Shown: piece after piece, positions 7,472 through 14,126 of the stretch
How positions within the stretch are numbered: position 1 is the stretch's first letter
Layout: each line of letters starts with the position of its first letter
NCBI GenBank assembly: GCA_050180015.1
Contig: JBFXEO010000054.1
Location: 1 to 14,547 of the forward strand
Length of the DNA: 14,547 bases
Direction of reading: 5' to 3'
From: JBFXEO01 sp050180015
GTDB lineage: Bacteria; Bacteroidota; Bacteroidia; Bacteroidales; Tenuifilaceae
Program-made: the position numbers and the translations under genes
Notes under the pieces: generated by a model
The model's database searches: none
What the model saw: only the letters and a program-made list of their open reading frames with translations
What the model was told of the DNA's origin: nothing

Positions 7472-9067
7472 TTAATTGTTTCGTTCAGTTGGTCCACTCC
7501 AAGGCAGGTAAACTGAGAACGTGCTCCCGAAGCCCAGTGTGCTATCAACCCAAATTCTACCGCCATGTGCCTCAACAATTTTCTTAACGTAGCTAAGCCC
7601 AAGGCCAAAACCCTTTACATTATGAACATTACCGCTTGGAACACGATAAAACTGGTCGAAAATTTTACGGATATTATCCCGGCTTATTCCAATGCCGTTA
7701 TCCCTAACCGCTATCACTACCCCTTCGGTGACGTTCTTTGTAAATATAATAATTTCTGGATTCCCATTACGGTATTTCACCGCGTTATCTAGCAGGTTAT
7801 TAATAACATTAGTAACGTGCACCTCGTCAGCAGTTATTACGGATCTGCTGGCTGAAAAATCGTTGCTCAGCTTCCCGTTTTGCGATTGAAGCTGCAGCGA
7901 AAAGTTGGACGACACTTTTTCTACTATCTCGTGAATGTCTATTTCTCTAAGCTTTAGCTTAAGTTTTGTTTTTTCGAATATGGCCATTTGCAAAACTTTT
8001 TCCACCTGCAAGCCCAACCGTTTACTTTCGTCGGCAATAACGCCGCCCAAGTATTCAAGATTTTTACGCTCAATGGGAATGCTCTGATCATTCAGCATCT
8101 GTGCCGCAAGCGAAATAGTTGATATTGGGGTTTTTAGCTCGTGGGTCATGTTGTTGACAAAATCATTCTTAATCTCCGAAACTTTCTTCTGCCTAAATAT
8201 GATAAACAGTGTAACCGAAAAGCTAAATATTATTAGCATCGTAAGCAAGGAGGTTGAAAGCGTCATCAAACCAAGCGAACTCAATATATAGGTTTTCTGG
8301 TTGGGAAAGTAAAGCGTTAAAAAGTACCTACGGGCAAAAAAATCGTTGGGAAAAAGTTTATCCTTAAGCACCAAACCCTTGGGGTTAGGCCTATAATGTG
8401 GACTTTTATATATTGTACTATCCTTATCGTTGGTAACCCGGTACTCAAACCTAGCCTCTATTCCCTTGCGTATCAACTCGCGGTGAATAATAGAATCGAG
8501 CAATTGCTGTGAAATTCGCTCCTCAATGGGGAGTTCTATCCGAATTAACTTGTCAACGATATTTTCAACAAAAACTGTTTTATTCAGCACCTTTCCATCC
8601 AGCCCTAAGTTGAGATTTAAATTACTGATACCTTTCCCCGCTCCCAGGCTGGCGTTGGGCAGATTTGCCTTAGTGTTTAACGAGATTAGTGTGCTGTCGA
8701 AAAAATTATGTGCCAAGGAGGGTATCTTAATTGTATCGAGATTATTGACCGTGAGTACCTGCTGGCTAATTTGCTTTGTTCTTATTCCACCTTTTGTCCT
8801 GTTGAGAATTCCCTGCTGGTAAGAGAGACGGGCATCGCCCTTTGTATTGACAGAATAGTAGGGTTTAATTTCGTCTATAATTTGGACTACCGTTTCCTGC
8901 TTCTCAATTTCGTCGATTATACGATCCATGGCTAATCCGGACGACTGGACAAATTGCTCTTCTTTTATTTGCACGGCGATACGCACCCATTTGGACTGAA
9001 CCAGCACTAATCCTAACGAGGCAAAAGAGATAAAAGCGGTTAATATCCAGAGTAATTTTCTGCTCAT
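7472..9067 (-). CDS. rprX: Membrane sensor histidine kinase, RprX-like
   Basis: This 531-residue protein has a membrane segment at about 6-25, an extracytoplasmic sensor region of about 235 residues (26-262), a second membrane segment at about 263-292, then a HisKA dimerisation domain with H309 in MTHELKTPIS and a HATPase domain. The ATP-binding boxes are intact: N-box NNLLDNAVKY at 423-432, G1 DNGIG at 456-460, F-box around FDQFYRV at 470-476, and G2 GFGLGLSY at 486-493. No HAMP or PAS domain is evident. The sensor region matches no ligand-binding family I know. It precedes and is tightly linked to the response regulator, matching the RprXY pairing of Bacteroides. A -7 box abuts the start codon, so the mRNA may be leaderless. 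The kinase call is firm; the rprX name is by resemblance. Confidence 0.9.
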   Translation of the reverse strand: MSRKLLWILTAFISFASLGLVLVQSKWVRIAVQIKEEQFVQSSGLAMDRIIDEIEKQETVVQIIDEIKPYYSVNTKGDARLSYQQGILNRTKGGIRTKQISQQVLTVNNLDTIKIPSLAHNFFDSTLISLNTKANLPNASLGAGKGISNLNLNLGLDGKVLNKTVFVENIVDKLIRIELPIEERISQQLLDSIIHRELIRKGIEARFEYRVTNDKDSTIYKSPHYRPNPKGLVLKDKLFPNDFFARRYFLTLYFPNQKTYILSSLGLMTLSTSLLTMLIIFSFSVTLFIIFRQKKVSEIKNDFVNNMTHELKTPISTISLAAQMLNDQSIPIERKNLEYLGGVIADESKRLGLQVEKVLQMAIFEKTKLKLKLREIDIHEIVEKVSSNFSLQLQSQNGKLSNDFSASRSVITADEVHVTNVINNLLDNAVKYRNGNPEIIIFTKNVTEGVVIAVRDNGIGISRDNIRKIFDQFYRVPSGNVHNVKGFGLGLSYVKKIVEAHGGRIWVDSTLGFGSTFSVYLPWSGPTERNN

Positions 9068-9071
9068 AAAA

Positions 9072-9079
9072 CAAAGGTA
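9072..9079 (-). promoter_or_regulatory. Putative -7 box abutting the kinase start
   Basis: Read on the - strand, TACCTTTG matches TAnnTTTG and ends only 4 bases before the kinase ATG at 9067. Transcription would then begin at or next to the start codon. No convincing -33 TTG was found at the expected spacing. Confidence 0.4.
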
Positions 9080-9196
9080 ATCTTTATGCTATGGACTATA
9101 AAAGGGTTAACACAGTTTAACAGACTGTTCCATAAATTTCACGAGGCCCAACCGGGTTTGCTATGCTTTTAAATATAAAATATTTACAGTTACATT

Positions 9197-9227
9197 TCCC
9201 GAGTAGAGTTTTCAAATCTATTCGGGA
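9197..9227 (-). other. Stem-loop enclosing the stop codon of the IPExxxVDY-like gene
   Basis: An 11-bp stem with one G-U pair (9197-9207 with 9217-9227) closes a 9-base loop. The TAG stop of the gene (9218-9220, read on the - strand) lies in one arm. No T tract follows on either strand, so it is more likely an mRNA 3'-end or processing structure than a classical intrinsic terminator. Confidence 0.6.
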
Positions 9228-9631
9228 CAAAATGGTTCTTTACGTTTAAGCGTGGTAGTATTTATTTCTATGGCGGCCAGAACGCCATCTACCTTTTTGA
9301 GGCCCTGAACAAATAATTTAAACTCCGATTCAGGCATAAGGCCATTAACCTCAACAATGTAATCGACGTTGGGCAGCTGTTTGACTGGCCGAGACTTTTC
9401 GGGTTTATTGGAAATTAAAGATATTACTACCGGGAATTTGCTAACTCTATCAGTAAACACTGGAACGCCAAGAGTTTGCTCCATATCGGAATTTTTTATC
9501 AGCTTAATGCCGCTGCCAGCGTTGAGGCCCCAGACCATCCTATTCAGGTTTAATGATGACGACAACGCAATCAATCTAAAGGGCTGATTCGATTCAACTT
9601 CAAGTATTTCCAATTTCTTTTTTACTACCAT
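9218..9631 (-). CDS. Small IPExxxVDY-family-like protein
   Basis: This is a 137-residue protein of unknown function. It resembles the Bacteroidota IPExxxVDY family in layout: a hydrophobic RLIALSSSLNLNRMVWGLN block at 19-37, a basic stretch after it, NVDYIVEVNG at 88-97, and a closing KKVDGVLAAIEINTTTLKRKEPF. The name-giving motif is divergent, since VKQLPNVDY keeps only the VDY. In other Bacteroidota I recall this family beside rnc, fabF and acpP, and that is its position here, which strengthens the call. It differs in being separated from rnc by 425 bases rather than adjacent. No signal peptide or membrane segment is visible. The ATG at 9631 is preceded by an AT-rich stretch as for other starts here. 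Its function is not known. Confidence 0.7.
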   Translation of the reverse strand: MVVKKKLEILEVESNQPFRLIALSSSLNLNRMVWGLNAGSGIKLIKNSDMEQTLGVPVFTDRVSKFPVVISLISNKPEKSRPVKQLPNVDYIVEVNGLMPESEFKLFVQGLKKVDGVLAAIEINTTTLKRKEPFCPE

Positions 9632-9734
9632 TGATAAATTTTCCCGGTAAATGGTTAGTTGTCCTCTAAAATCGATATTATTTGACCCGGTAGCTAAACC
9701 AATATTTAGTTTTCAATATTTCAATGATGAAATT

Positions 9735-9761
9735 TGATCGTTTCTACGAACTCAACGATCA
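9735..9761. repeat. Inverted repeat TGATCGTT / AACGATCA
   Basis: Two perfect 8-base arms (9735-9742 and 9754-9761) flank an 11-base spacer, about 105 bases upstream of the IPExxxVDY-like start. It could be an operator or an RNA hairpin in a leader; the sequence alone does not decide. Confidence 0.5.
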
Positions 9762-9825
9762 GCATCCCTGCACGCTGAACTTGTTGCAGTGTACAAAATC
9801 TTTTTAGCGAAACAACATTGAAGTA

Positions 9826-9833
9826 CAAATATA
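9826..9833 (-). promoter_or_regulatory. Putative -7 box in the spacer upstream of the IPExxxVDY-like gene
   Basis: Read on the - strand, TATATTTG fits TAnnTTTG exactly and is identical to the box before the SiaC-family gene. It would start a transcript near 9820 with a leader of about 190 bases. No good -33 element was seen. Confidence 0.35.
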
Positions 9834-10023
9834 GCTCTGATTAATTATTACGGTGTTGCTTAACAAAAATTCCTTCCAGCATTTTTTCCTTCTTCCAGTT
9901 TTAACCTATGGCGTAAAAAGTATCCTCGCCGGAACAAAACTTCAAGTCAATGTGTGATTTTACGTGAGCAGCCTAATGTATTGATACGATTCCCCCAGAA
10001 TTTATGTCTATTACCGAAGTCAA

Positions 10024-10070
10024 ACCCATCAAAGCATGGGTAAACAAATGGCAAGGTTACTCCTTGCCAT
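10024..10070 (-). terminator. Tandem hairpins at the 3' end of rnc
   Basis: A perfect 9-bp stem, ATGGCAAGG (10048-10056) with CCTTGCCAT (10062-10070), closes a 5-base loop that contains the rnc stop codon, and is followed on the - strand by ATTTGTTT. A second hairpin, ACCCAT/ATGGGT (10024-10029 and 10036-10041), follows with TTTG after it. Together they look like the end of the acpP-fabF-rnc operon. Confidence 0.65.
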
Positions 10071-10815
10071 GTAAAAGTTGCGACTCATCAATTTGCCCCA
10101 GGACTAGCATGCTGGCATGCTGTTCTGCCTCTTTCTTGGAGCAGCCAAAACCTTTGGCCGTTATTTCACTGTTAAAAACAAGCACCGAAACAAAATGAGG
10201 GGAACCCATTGTGCTGCTTTCATCTTCGCGGGTATCAAAATTTATGTTGATTTTGAATTTTTGGGCCAGCTCAATCAATTTACTTTTGTAGTCGGTCTCC
10301 AGTGCCTGCAACTCATCAAGGTTGATGAATTTATCCAGAATATTATTGACAATGGCAGTGCTGGTGAACTGGTATCCCCTATCAAGAAAAATTGCTCCAA
10401 TCAATGCTTCGAGAGCATTACCGTATATGTTTTTTTGCGGAATAGTACCTCCCCCATTCATCTTTACAAGGCCATCGAGCTTCATACCTACGGCAAGCTG
10501 GTTAAGGCTGGCCCGGCTTACAATTTTAGCCCGCATTTTTGTGAGAAACCCTTCCTGTTGGTTGGGGTAGCGTTCAAATAGGTAATCGGCCACAATGGCA
10601 TCAAGTACCGCATCGCCGAGGTACTCCAGCCGTTCGTTGTCAACCCGTTTTCCCTTTGGCAAAACGTAGGAGGCGGACCTATGTACCATGGCCAGCTTGT
10701 ATAGCTCTATATTTCTAGGAGAAAAACCGAGTATGCTTTTTAACTGCCCAATCAGAACCCTATCCGCAGATTGAATACGGAAACGGTTGATTGGTCTTGC
10801 AAAAAACTTTAACAC
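10057..10815 (-). CDS. rnc: Ribonuclease III
   Basis: This 252-residue protein is the double-stranded-RNA endonuclease that processes rRNA precursors and structured mRNAs. The catalytic domain carries the signature NERLEYLGDAVLD at 60-72, with acidic residues E61, E64 and D68, and the second site at 131-142 with E136. At the place of E. coli D114 there is N133. A double-stranded-RNA-binding domain covers about 172-242, ending in KGFGCSKKEAEQHAS. The start is a GTG at 10815; an in-frame TAG lies immediately upstream, and the next ATG is residue 43, so GTG is the only sensible choice. It begins 6 bases after the fabF stop and is translationally close to it. A hairpin encloses its stop codon. 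Since RNase III cuts such structures, self-regulation is conceivable. Confidence 0.95.
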   Translation of the reverse strand: MLKFFARPINRFRIQSADRVLIGQLKSILGFSPRNIELYKLAMVHRSASYVLPKGKRVDNERLEYLGDAVLDAIVADYLFERYPNQQEGFLTKMRAKIVSRASLNQLAVGMKLDGLVKMNGGGTIPQKNIYGNALEALIGAIFLDRGYQFTSTAIVNNILDKFINLDELQALETDYKSKLIELAQKFKININFDTREDESSTMGSPHFVSVLVFNSEITAKGFGCSKKEAEQHASMLVLGQIDESQLLHGKE

Positions 10816-10821
10816 CTAGAA

Positions 10822-12072
10822 TCAGGATACTTTTTTAACGATAACAGAAGCGTTATGTCCCCCAAAACCGAAAGTATTACTCAGCGCAGCCCGAACTAAA
10901 CGTTTCTGGGCCTTATTGGGAGTTAAATTAAGCCTGGGGTCAATTCCGGGGTCAATATTTTTCAAATTAATAGTAGGCGGTATCGTATCGGTACAAACGG
11001 CAAAAATGGCAGCAATAGCTTCTATTGCACCTGCTGCACCGAGTAAATGGCCTGTCATTGATTTTGTTGAGCTGATGTTAAGCTTAAACGCACTCTCACC
11101 AAAAACAGAGATGATTGCCTTAGTTTCAGCCACATCGCCAAGGGGAGTGGCAGTGCCGTGCACGTTGATATAATCGATGTCGGCAGGTTGTAAATGGGCA
11201 TCATTGAGCGCATTTTCCATAACCCGCTTTGCACCTGAGCCTTCGGGGTGTGGTGCTGTCAAGTGATAGGCATCGGCAGTCATTCCGCCACCCACCAATT
11301 CACAGTATATTTTGGCTCCACGTGCCTTGGCATGTTCGTACTCTTCAAGAATTAAACATCCCGCACCCTCTCCCATTACAAATCCATCGCGGCTAATATC
11401 AAATGGTCTTGACGCTGACTTATACTCCTCGTTATTGGTTGAAATTGCCTGCATGGCATTAAAGCCACCCATTCCAATTTCATTGGCCGAAGCCTCAGAA
11501 CCTCCGCTTACAATAATGTTGGATTTACCTGTACGGATAATATCCATAGCACAGATAATTCCATTCGTAGCAGATGCACAGGCCGAAACGGTAGAGAAAT
11601 TTGGCCCACGAAAACCATACTTTATCGATATCTGTCCTGCAGCAATGTCAGCAATCATTCGAGGGATAAAGAAAGGGCTAAATCGGGGTGTTCCGTCACC
11701 TCCGAAATAGCTCCTCAATTCCTCGGTCAGGGTTTGTAGTCCACCAATTCCCGAGGCCCAAACAACACCGGCCATGTCCAAATCAATGGTCTCGGGATTC
11801 AGGCCAGAATCCTTTATTGCCTCATCTACAGCCACCAGCGCAAACTGAGTGTAAGGATCGAGTTTTTTAACCTCTTTACGGTCAAAATAGGCAAGGGGAT
11901 CGAAGTTTTTTACCTGACAGGCAAATTTGGTTTTAAACTTTGACGCATCGAAACTGGTGATGAGGTCACTTCCACTCACCCCATTTTCAAGATTAGTCCA
12001 GTATTCCTGAATGTTATTCCCAATTGGGTTAATTGTACCCAGGCCTGTAACAACTACGCGCTTCATCTCCAT
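10822..12072 (-). CDS. fabF: Beta-ketoacyl-ACP synthase II
   Basis: This 416-residue protein is a KAS II condensing enzyme, which extends acyl-ACP with malonyl-ACP in fatty acid synthesis. The Cys-His-His catalytic set is complete: C165 in TVSACASATN, H305 in NVHGTATPLGD and H342 in MTGHLLGAAG, with K337 in STKSMTGH. The C-terminus ends in the usual SNTFGFGGHNASVIVKK. Two ATGs are possible, at 12072 and 12066. I chose 12072 because an 11-base element at 12079-12089 then sits at exactly the same distance from the start as its copy before acpP. It lies 51 bases after acpP, whose product is its acyl carrier, and 6 bases before rnc. A hairpin in the acpP-fabF gap may set their relative expression. 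Confidence 0.97.
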   Translation of the reverse strand: MEMKRVVVTGLGTINPIGNNIQEYWTNLENGVSGSDLITSFDASKFKTKFACQVKNFDPLAYFDRKEVKKLDPYTQFALVAVDEAIKDSGLNPETIDLDMAGVVWASGIGGLQTLTEELRSYFGGDGTPRFSPFFIPRMIADIAAGQISIKYGFRGPNFSTVSACASATNGIICAMDIIRTGKSNIIVSGGSEASANEIGMGGFNAMQAISTNNEEYKSASRPFDISRDGFVMGEGAGCLILEEYEHAKARGAKIYCELVGGGMTADAYHLTAPHPEGSGAKRVMENALNDAHLQPADIDYINVHGTATPLGDVAETKAIISVFGESAFKLNISSTKSMTGHLLGAAGAIEAIAAIFAVCTDTIPPTINLKNIDPGIDPRLNLTPNKAQKRLVRAALSNTFGFGGHNASVIVKKVS

Positions 12073-12077
12073 AAGGC

Positions 12078-12109
12078 GAAAATTTAGTTTAAAACCAATG
12101 CTAATTTTC
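12078..12109 (-). other. Stem-loop in the acpP-fabF gap
   Basis: On the - strand GAAAATT-AG pairs with CT-A-AATTTTC (+ coordinates 12078-12087 and 12101-12109), 9 bp with one bulge, loop of 13 bases. No T tract follows. Its 3' arm overlaps the 11-base element before the fabF start, so folding could limit fabF translation or protect acpP mRNA. Function is inferred. Confidence 0.45.
12079..12089 (-). repeat. 11-base element before fabF, copy of the one before acpP
   Basis: On the - strand AACTAAATTTT ends 6 bases before the fabF ATG. The identical 11-mer precedes acpP at the same distance. It is probably an AT-rich translation-initiation region in a lineage that rarely uses Shine-Dalgarno pairing. 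Confidence 0.5.
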
Positions 12110-12123
12110 TTTTAGTAGTGATA

Positions 12124-12360
12124 TTACTTGCTGTGATTTTCGATGTAATTGATGGCATCGCCCACGGTGCCAATCTTTTCTGCCTCATCGTCTGGAATAG
12201 AAAGGTTGAACTCCTTTTCAAATTCCATGATCAACTCTACGGTATCTAATGAATCAGCACCTAGATCATTGGTAAAGCTTGCTTCTGGAGTTACCTCATT
12301 TTCATCTACTCCGAGTTTGTCAACAATAATCGACTTTACTCTTGTTGCAATATCCGACAT
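12124..12360 (-). CDS. acpP: Acyl carrier protein
   Basis: This 78-residue acidic protein has the normal length and the GADSLDTVELIMEFEKEF core of type II acyl carrier proteins. S37 of the DSL motif is the site where 4'-phosphopantetheine is attached, and the carrier then shuttles growing acyl chains between the enzymes of fatty acid synthesis, including the FabF encoded next to it. It is the first gene of the acpP-fabF-rnc operon, as in many Bacteroidota. An AT-rich 11-mer lies 6 bases before the ATG, and a -7-like box lies 86 bases upstream in the spacer shared with the divergent purN. Nothing is odd about the protein. Confidence 0.98.
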   Translation of the reverse strand: MSDIATRVKSIIVDKLGVDENEVTPEASFTNDLGADSLDTVELIMEFEKEFNLSIPDDEAEKIGTVGDAINYIENHSK

Positions 12361-12366
12361 AGTTTT

Positions 12367-12377
12367 AAAATTTAGTT
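12367..12377 (-). repeat. 11-base element before acpP, copy of the one before fabF
   Basis: On the - strand AACTAAATTTT ends 6 bases before the acpP ATG. It is identical in sequence and in spacing to the element at 12079-12089 before fabF. Confidence 0.5.
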
Positions 12378-12445
12378 AATAAATAATGTTGCAATCGTGA
12401 AGATAAATTTCATCCGATAAAAATCATAATGATAAATTACAGCCG

Positions 12446-12453
12446 CAAAAGTA
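12446..12453 (-). promoter_or_regulatory. Putative -7 box of the acpP-fabF-rnc operon
   Basis: Read on the - strand, TACTTTTG matches TAnnTTTG. It is 86 bases before the acpP ATG and would give a leader of about 80 bases. The nearest TTTG upstream (12485-12482) is about 28 bases away, too far for a standard -33 element. Confidence 0.4.
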
Positions 12454-12466
12454 ATTTTTTTGTTCA

Positions 12467-12474
12467 TATTTTTG
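12467..12474 (+). promoter_or_regulatory. Putative -7 box for purN
   Basis: TATTTTTG matches TAnnTTTG on the + strand, 48 bases before the purN ATG. It lies only 13 bases from the oppositely directed box for acpP, so the two promoters would overlap. The spacer is very T-rich, so a chance match is possible. Confidence 0.35.
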
Positions 12475-12521
12475 ACACACCCAAACTATTTTTTTTGACA
12501 ATCGTTTAACTTAAAAATAAC

Positions 12522-13103
12522 ATGGCATTGATAATGAACAATATAGCAATTTTTGCATCGGGCTCAGGCAGTAACGCAGAAAATATTGTACGTTACTTTA
12601 CAAACAATCCCAGGGTAAAAATCGAACTTATTGCCACAGAAAACCCCCAAGCACAGGTTATTGAGCGCGCCAGGAAACTCAGCATAGATGTCAAAGTATT
12701 TTCAATGAGCGAGCTTCGCAATGGAGATTTGCTCAACCTCATAAAACTATATCACGTGAACTTTATTGTGCTAGCCGGCTTCCTAAAGCTTATTCCCCGC
12801 AATCTCATTGAAGCCTTTCCGAATCGTATTGTAAACATACACCCCGCATTGCTCCCCAAGTATGGTGGCAAGGGAATGTACGGGATTAAGGTTCACGAAG
12901 CGGTAATTGCCCATGGCGAAACGGAGAGCGGCATTACAATCCATTACATTAACAGCAACTACGACGAAGGCGATATTATACTCCAAGCCAAATGCCCGGT
13001 TTCACCAACCGATACAAGCCAAACGCTCGCCCAGAAGGTTCACGGACTTGAATATGAATACTATCCTAGGGTAATTGAATCGCTACTTGAAAAGTTAGAA
13101 TAG
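12522..13103 (+). CDS. purN: Phosphoribosylglycinamide formyltransferase (GART)
   Basis: This 193-residue protein has the normal length for PurN, which transfers a formyl group from 10-formyltetrahydrofolate to GAR in purine synthesis. The N-terminal IAIFASGSGSNAENI at 9-23 is the phosphate-binding loop region. The catalytic residues are visible: N105 and H107 in NIHPALLPKYGGKGMYG and D148 in NSNYDEGDIILQ (E. coli N106, H108, D144). Two starts are possible, the ATG at 12522 and an ATG at 12534 that would give the more common MNNIAIFASGSGSN N-terminus; I list the longer form with moderate doubt. It is transcribed away from acpP and ends 128 bases before the convergent YitT-family gene. No clear intrinsic terminator was found after it. 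Confidence 0.95.
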   Translation: MALIMNNIAIFASGSGSNAENIVRYFTNNPRVKIELIATENPQAQVIERARKLSIDVKVFSMSELRNGDLLNLIKLYHVNFIVLAGFLKLIPRNLIEAFPNRIVNIHPALLPKYGGKGMYGIKVHEAVIAHGETESGITIHYINSNYDEGDIILQAKCPVSPTDTSQTLAQKVHGLEYEYYPRVIESLLEKLE

Positions 13104-13231
13104 AGCGGACAATGCCGATTGTTTTGAATGTGCTGAAGAATTGGCATTCAACCAGCCGTAAAAGCACTGGGCTATACGGCGATTTCAGGTTGCAGCTTAC
13201 TGTTTTCTTTAGCCACACCAGTATCTTTTCC

Positions 13232-14110
13232 CTAGTGCCTGATACGCTCAAAACCTTTCCCGTAAACCCCCATAACACTGGCCACGGAAATAAATGCCTC
13301 AGCATCAATTTCTTTGATTATTCGGTAAACATCGTTGGCCTCATGCTTTCTGACAAGGGTTATTAAAACCTTTTGAGTTTCCTTGGAAAACCAACCCTGT
13401 CCGTCGATAACCGTAACCCCCCGGTTCAACTCGTTGGTAATTCTGTCGGCAATTTCGCCATAACGTTTCGAGAAAATAAACACCTGTACGGATTGCTTGC
13501 TACCCGAAAGGACGGCGTCGAGCGAATAGGCCGTAATGGCCATTGCCACGTAGCCATAAACAATAGTCTCTATTCGCTTGGCAGGATCTAAATCGAGTAG
13601 CACTAAGTAGGACGAGCCTACAATGAATATATCGCACATCAGTATTATTCTACCAGGACTTATGTTCCGGTATTTATTTATTATCATGGCAATAATATCG
13701 GTACCTCCCGTGCTTCCACCCTGCGTAAAAATAATGCCCAACCCCGCTCCGGCAATAGCACCACCAATAATGGTTGACATAAATCTATCGGCAACCACCG
13801 GTTGCTTGATAAGCGCCTGAAATGCCGAGAGTAGAATTGCCCCTACCGTTACCCCAAAAACTGTTTTAACCCCGAAACTGGCCCCCAGCATCTTAATGGC
13901 AATGAGTATTAGCCCGATGTTAATAATAAAATAGGTGTAACCCATGGGGATTCCCGTTGCATAGTAAACCATGGCCCCTATACCCGAAACACCACCTCCG
14001 GTTATTTTGTGGGGGATCAGGAACGCAGTCCACGATAAGGCGTAAAGAACCAACCCGAATACAATAATAACGTATGATCGGGTTGTTCTGAATATTGAAT
14101 GGACGGTCAT
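13232..14110 (-). CDS. YitT-family membrane protein with DUF2179 domain
   Basis: This 292-residue protein has the YitT family plan: about five or six membrane segments in residues 12-205, then a soluble DUF2179 domain at about 210-290. Characteristic motifs are KITGGGVSGIG at 35-45, FTQGGSTGGTDIIAMII at 128-144, and, in the C-terminal part, NRGVTVIDGQGWFSKE at 229-244 and VMGVYGKGF near 279-287. It sits in the cytoplasmic membrane. The substrate or role is not established for most members, so no specific transport function is claimed. It begins 16 bases after the four-helix-bundle gene and is probably co-transcribed with it from a promoter beyond the window. It converges with purN. Confidence 0.9.
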   Translation of the reverse strand: MTVHSIFRTTRSYVIIVFGLVLYALSWTAFLIPHKITGGGVSGIGAMVYYATGIPMGYTYFIINIGLILIAIKMLGASFGVKTVFGVTVGAILLSAFQALIKQPVVADRFMSTIIGGAIAGAGLGIIFTQGGSTGGTDIIAMIINKYRNISPGRIILMCDIFIVGSSYLVLLDLDPAKRIETIVYGYVAMAITAYSLDAVLSGSKQSVQVFIFSKRYGEIADRITNELNRGVTVIDGQGWFSKETQKVLITLVRKHEANDVYRIIKEIDAEAFISVASVMGVYGKGFERIRH

Positions 14111-14126
14111 TGAAGCTTAAAGTAAA

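Larger units (their letters stand above)
9632..10056. other. 425-base spacer without a convincing gene
   Basis: No supported protein or tRNA/rRNA gene was found. It holds the terminator hairpins of rnc at its right end (10024-10070), a - strand -7-like box TATATTTG at 9833-9826, and an 8-bp inverted repeat TGATCGTT/AACGATCA at 9735-9742 and 9754-9761. An ATG-ATG mini-frame at 9724-9807 (+, 27 residues) has no support. Signatures of tmRNA, SRP RNA and RNase P RNA were not seen. The left part could be a long leader of the IPExxxVDY-like gene. Confidence 0.6.

Noticed and set aside
9724..9807. 27-residue frame starting ATG-ATG in the spacer
   Set aside because: No recognisable sequence, no initiation signal, and it overlaps an inverted repeat; length is within chance.
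10004..10198. 64-residue + strand frame overlapping the end of rnc
   Set aside because: Most of it is antisense to the conserved dsRNA-binding domain of rnc and its first part crosses the terminator hairpins.
13122..13154. Inverted repeat TTGAATG/CATTCAA after purN as a terminator
   Set aside because: The loop is long (about 12-14 bases) and no T tract follows on either strand.
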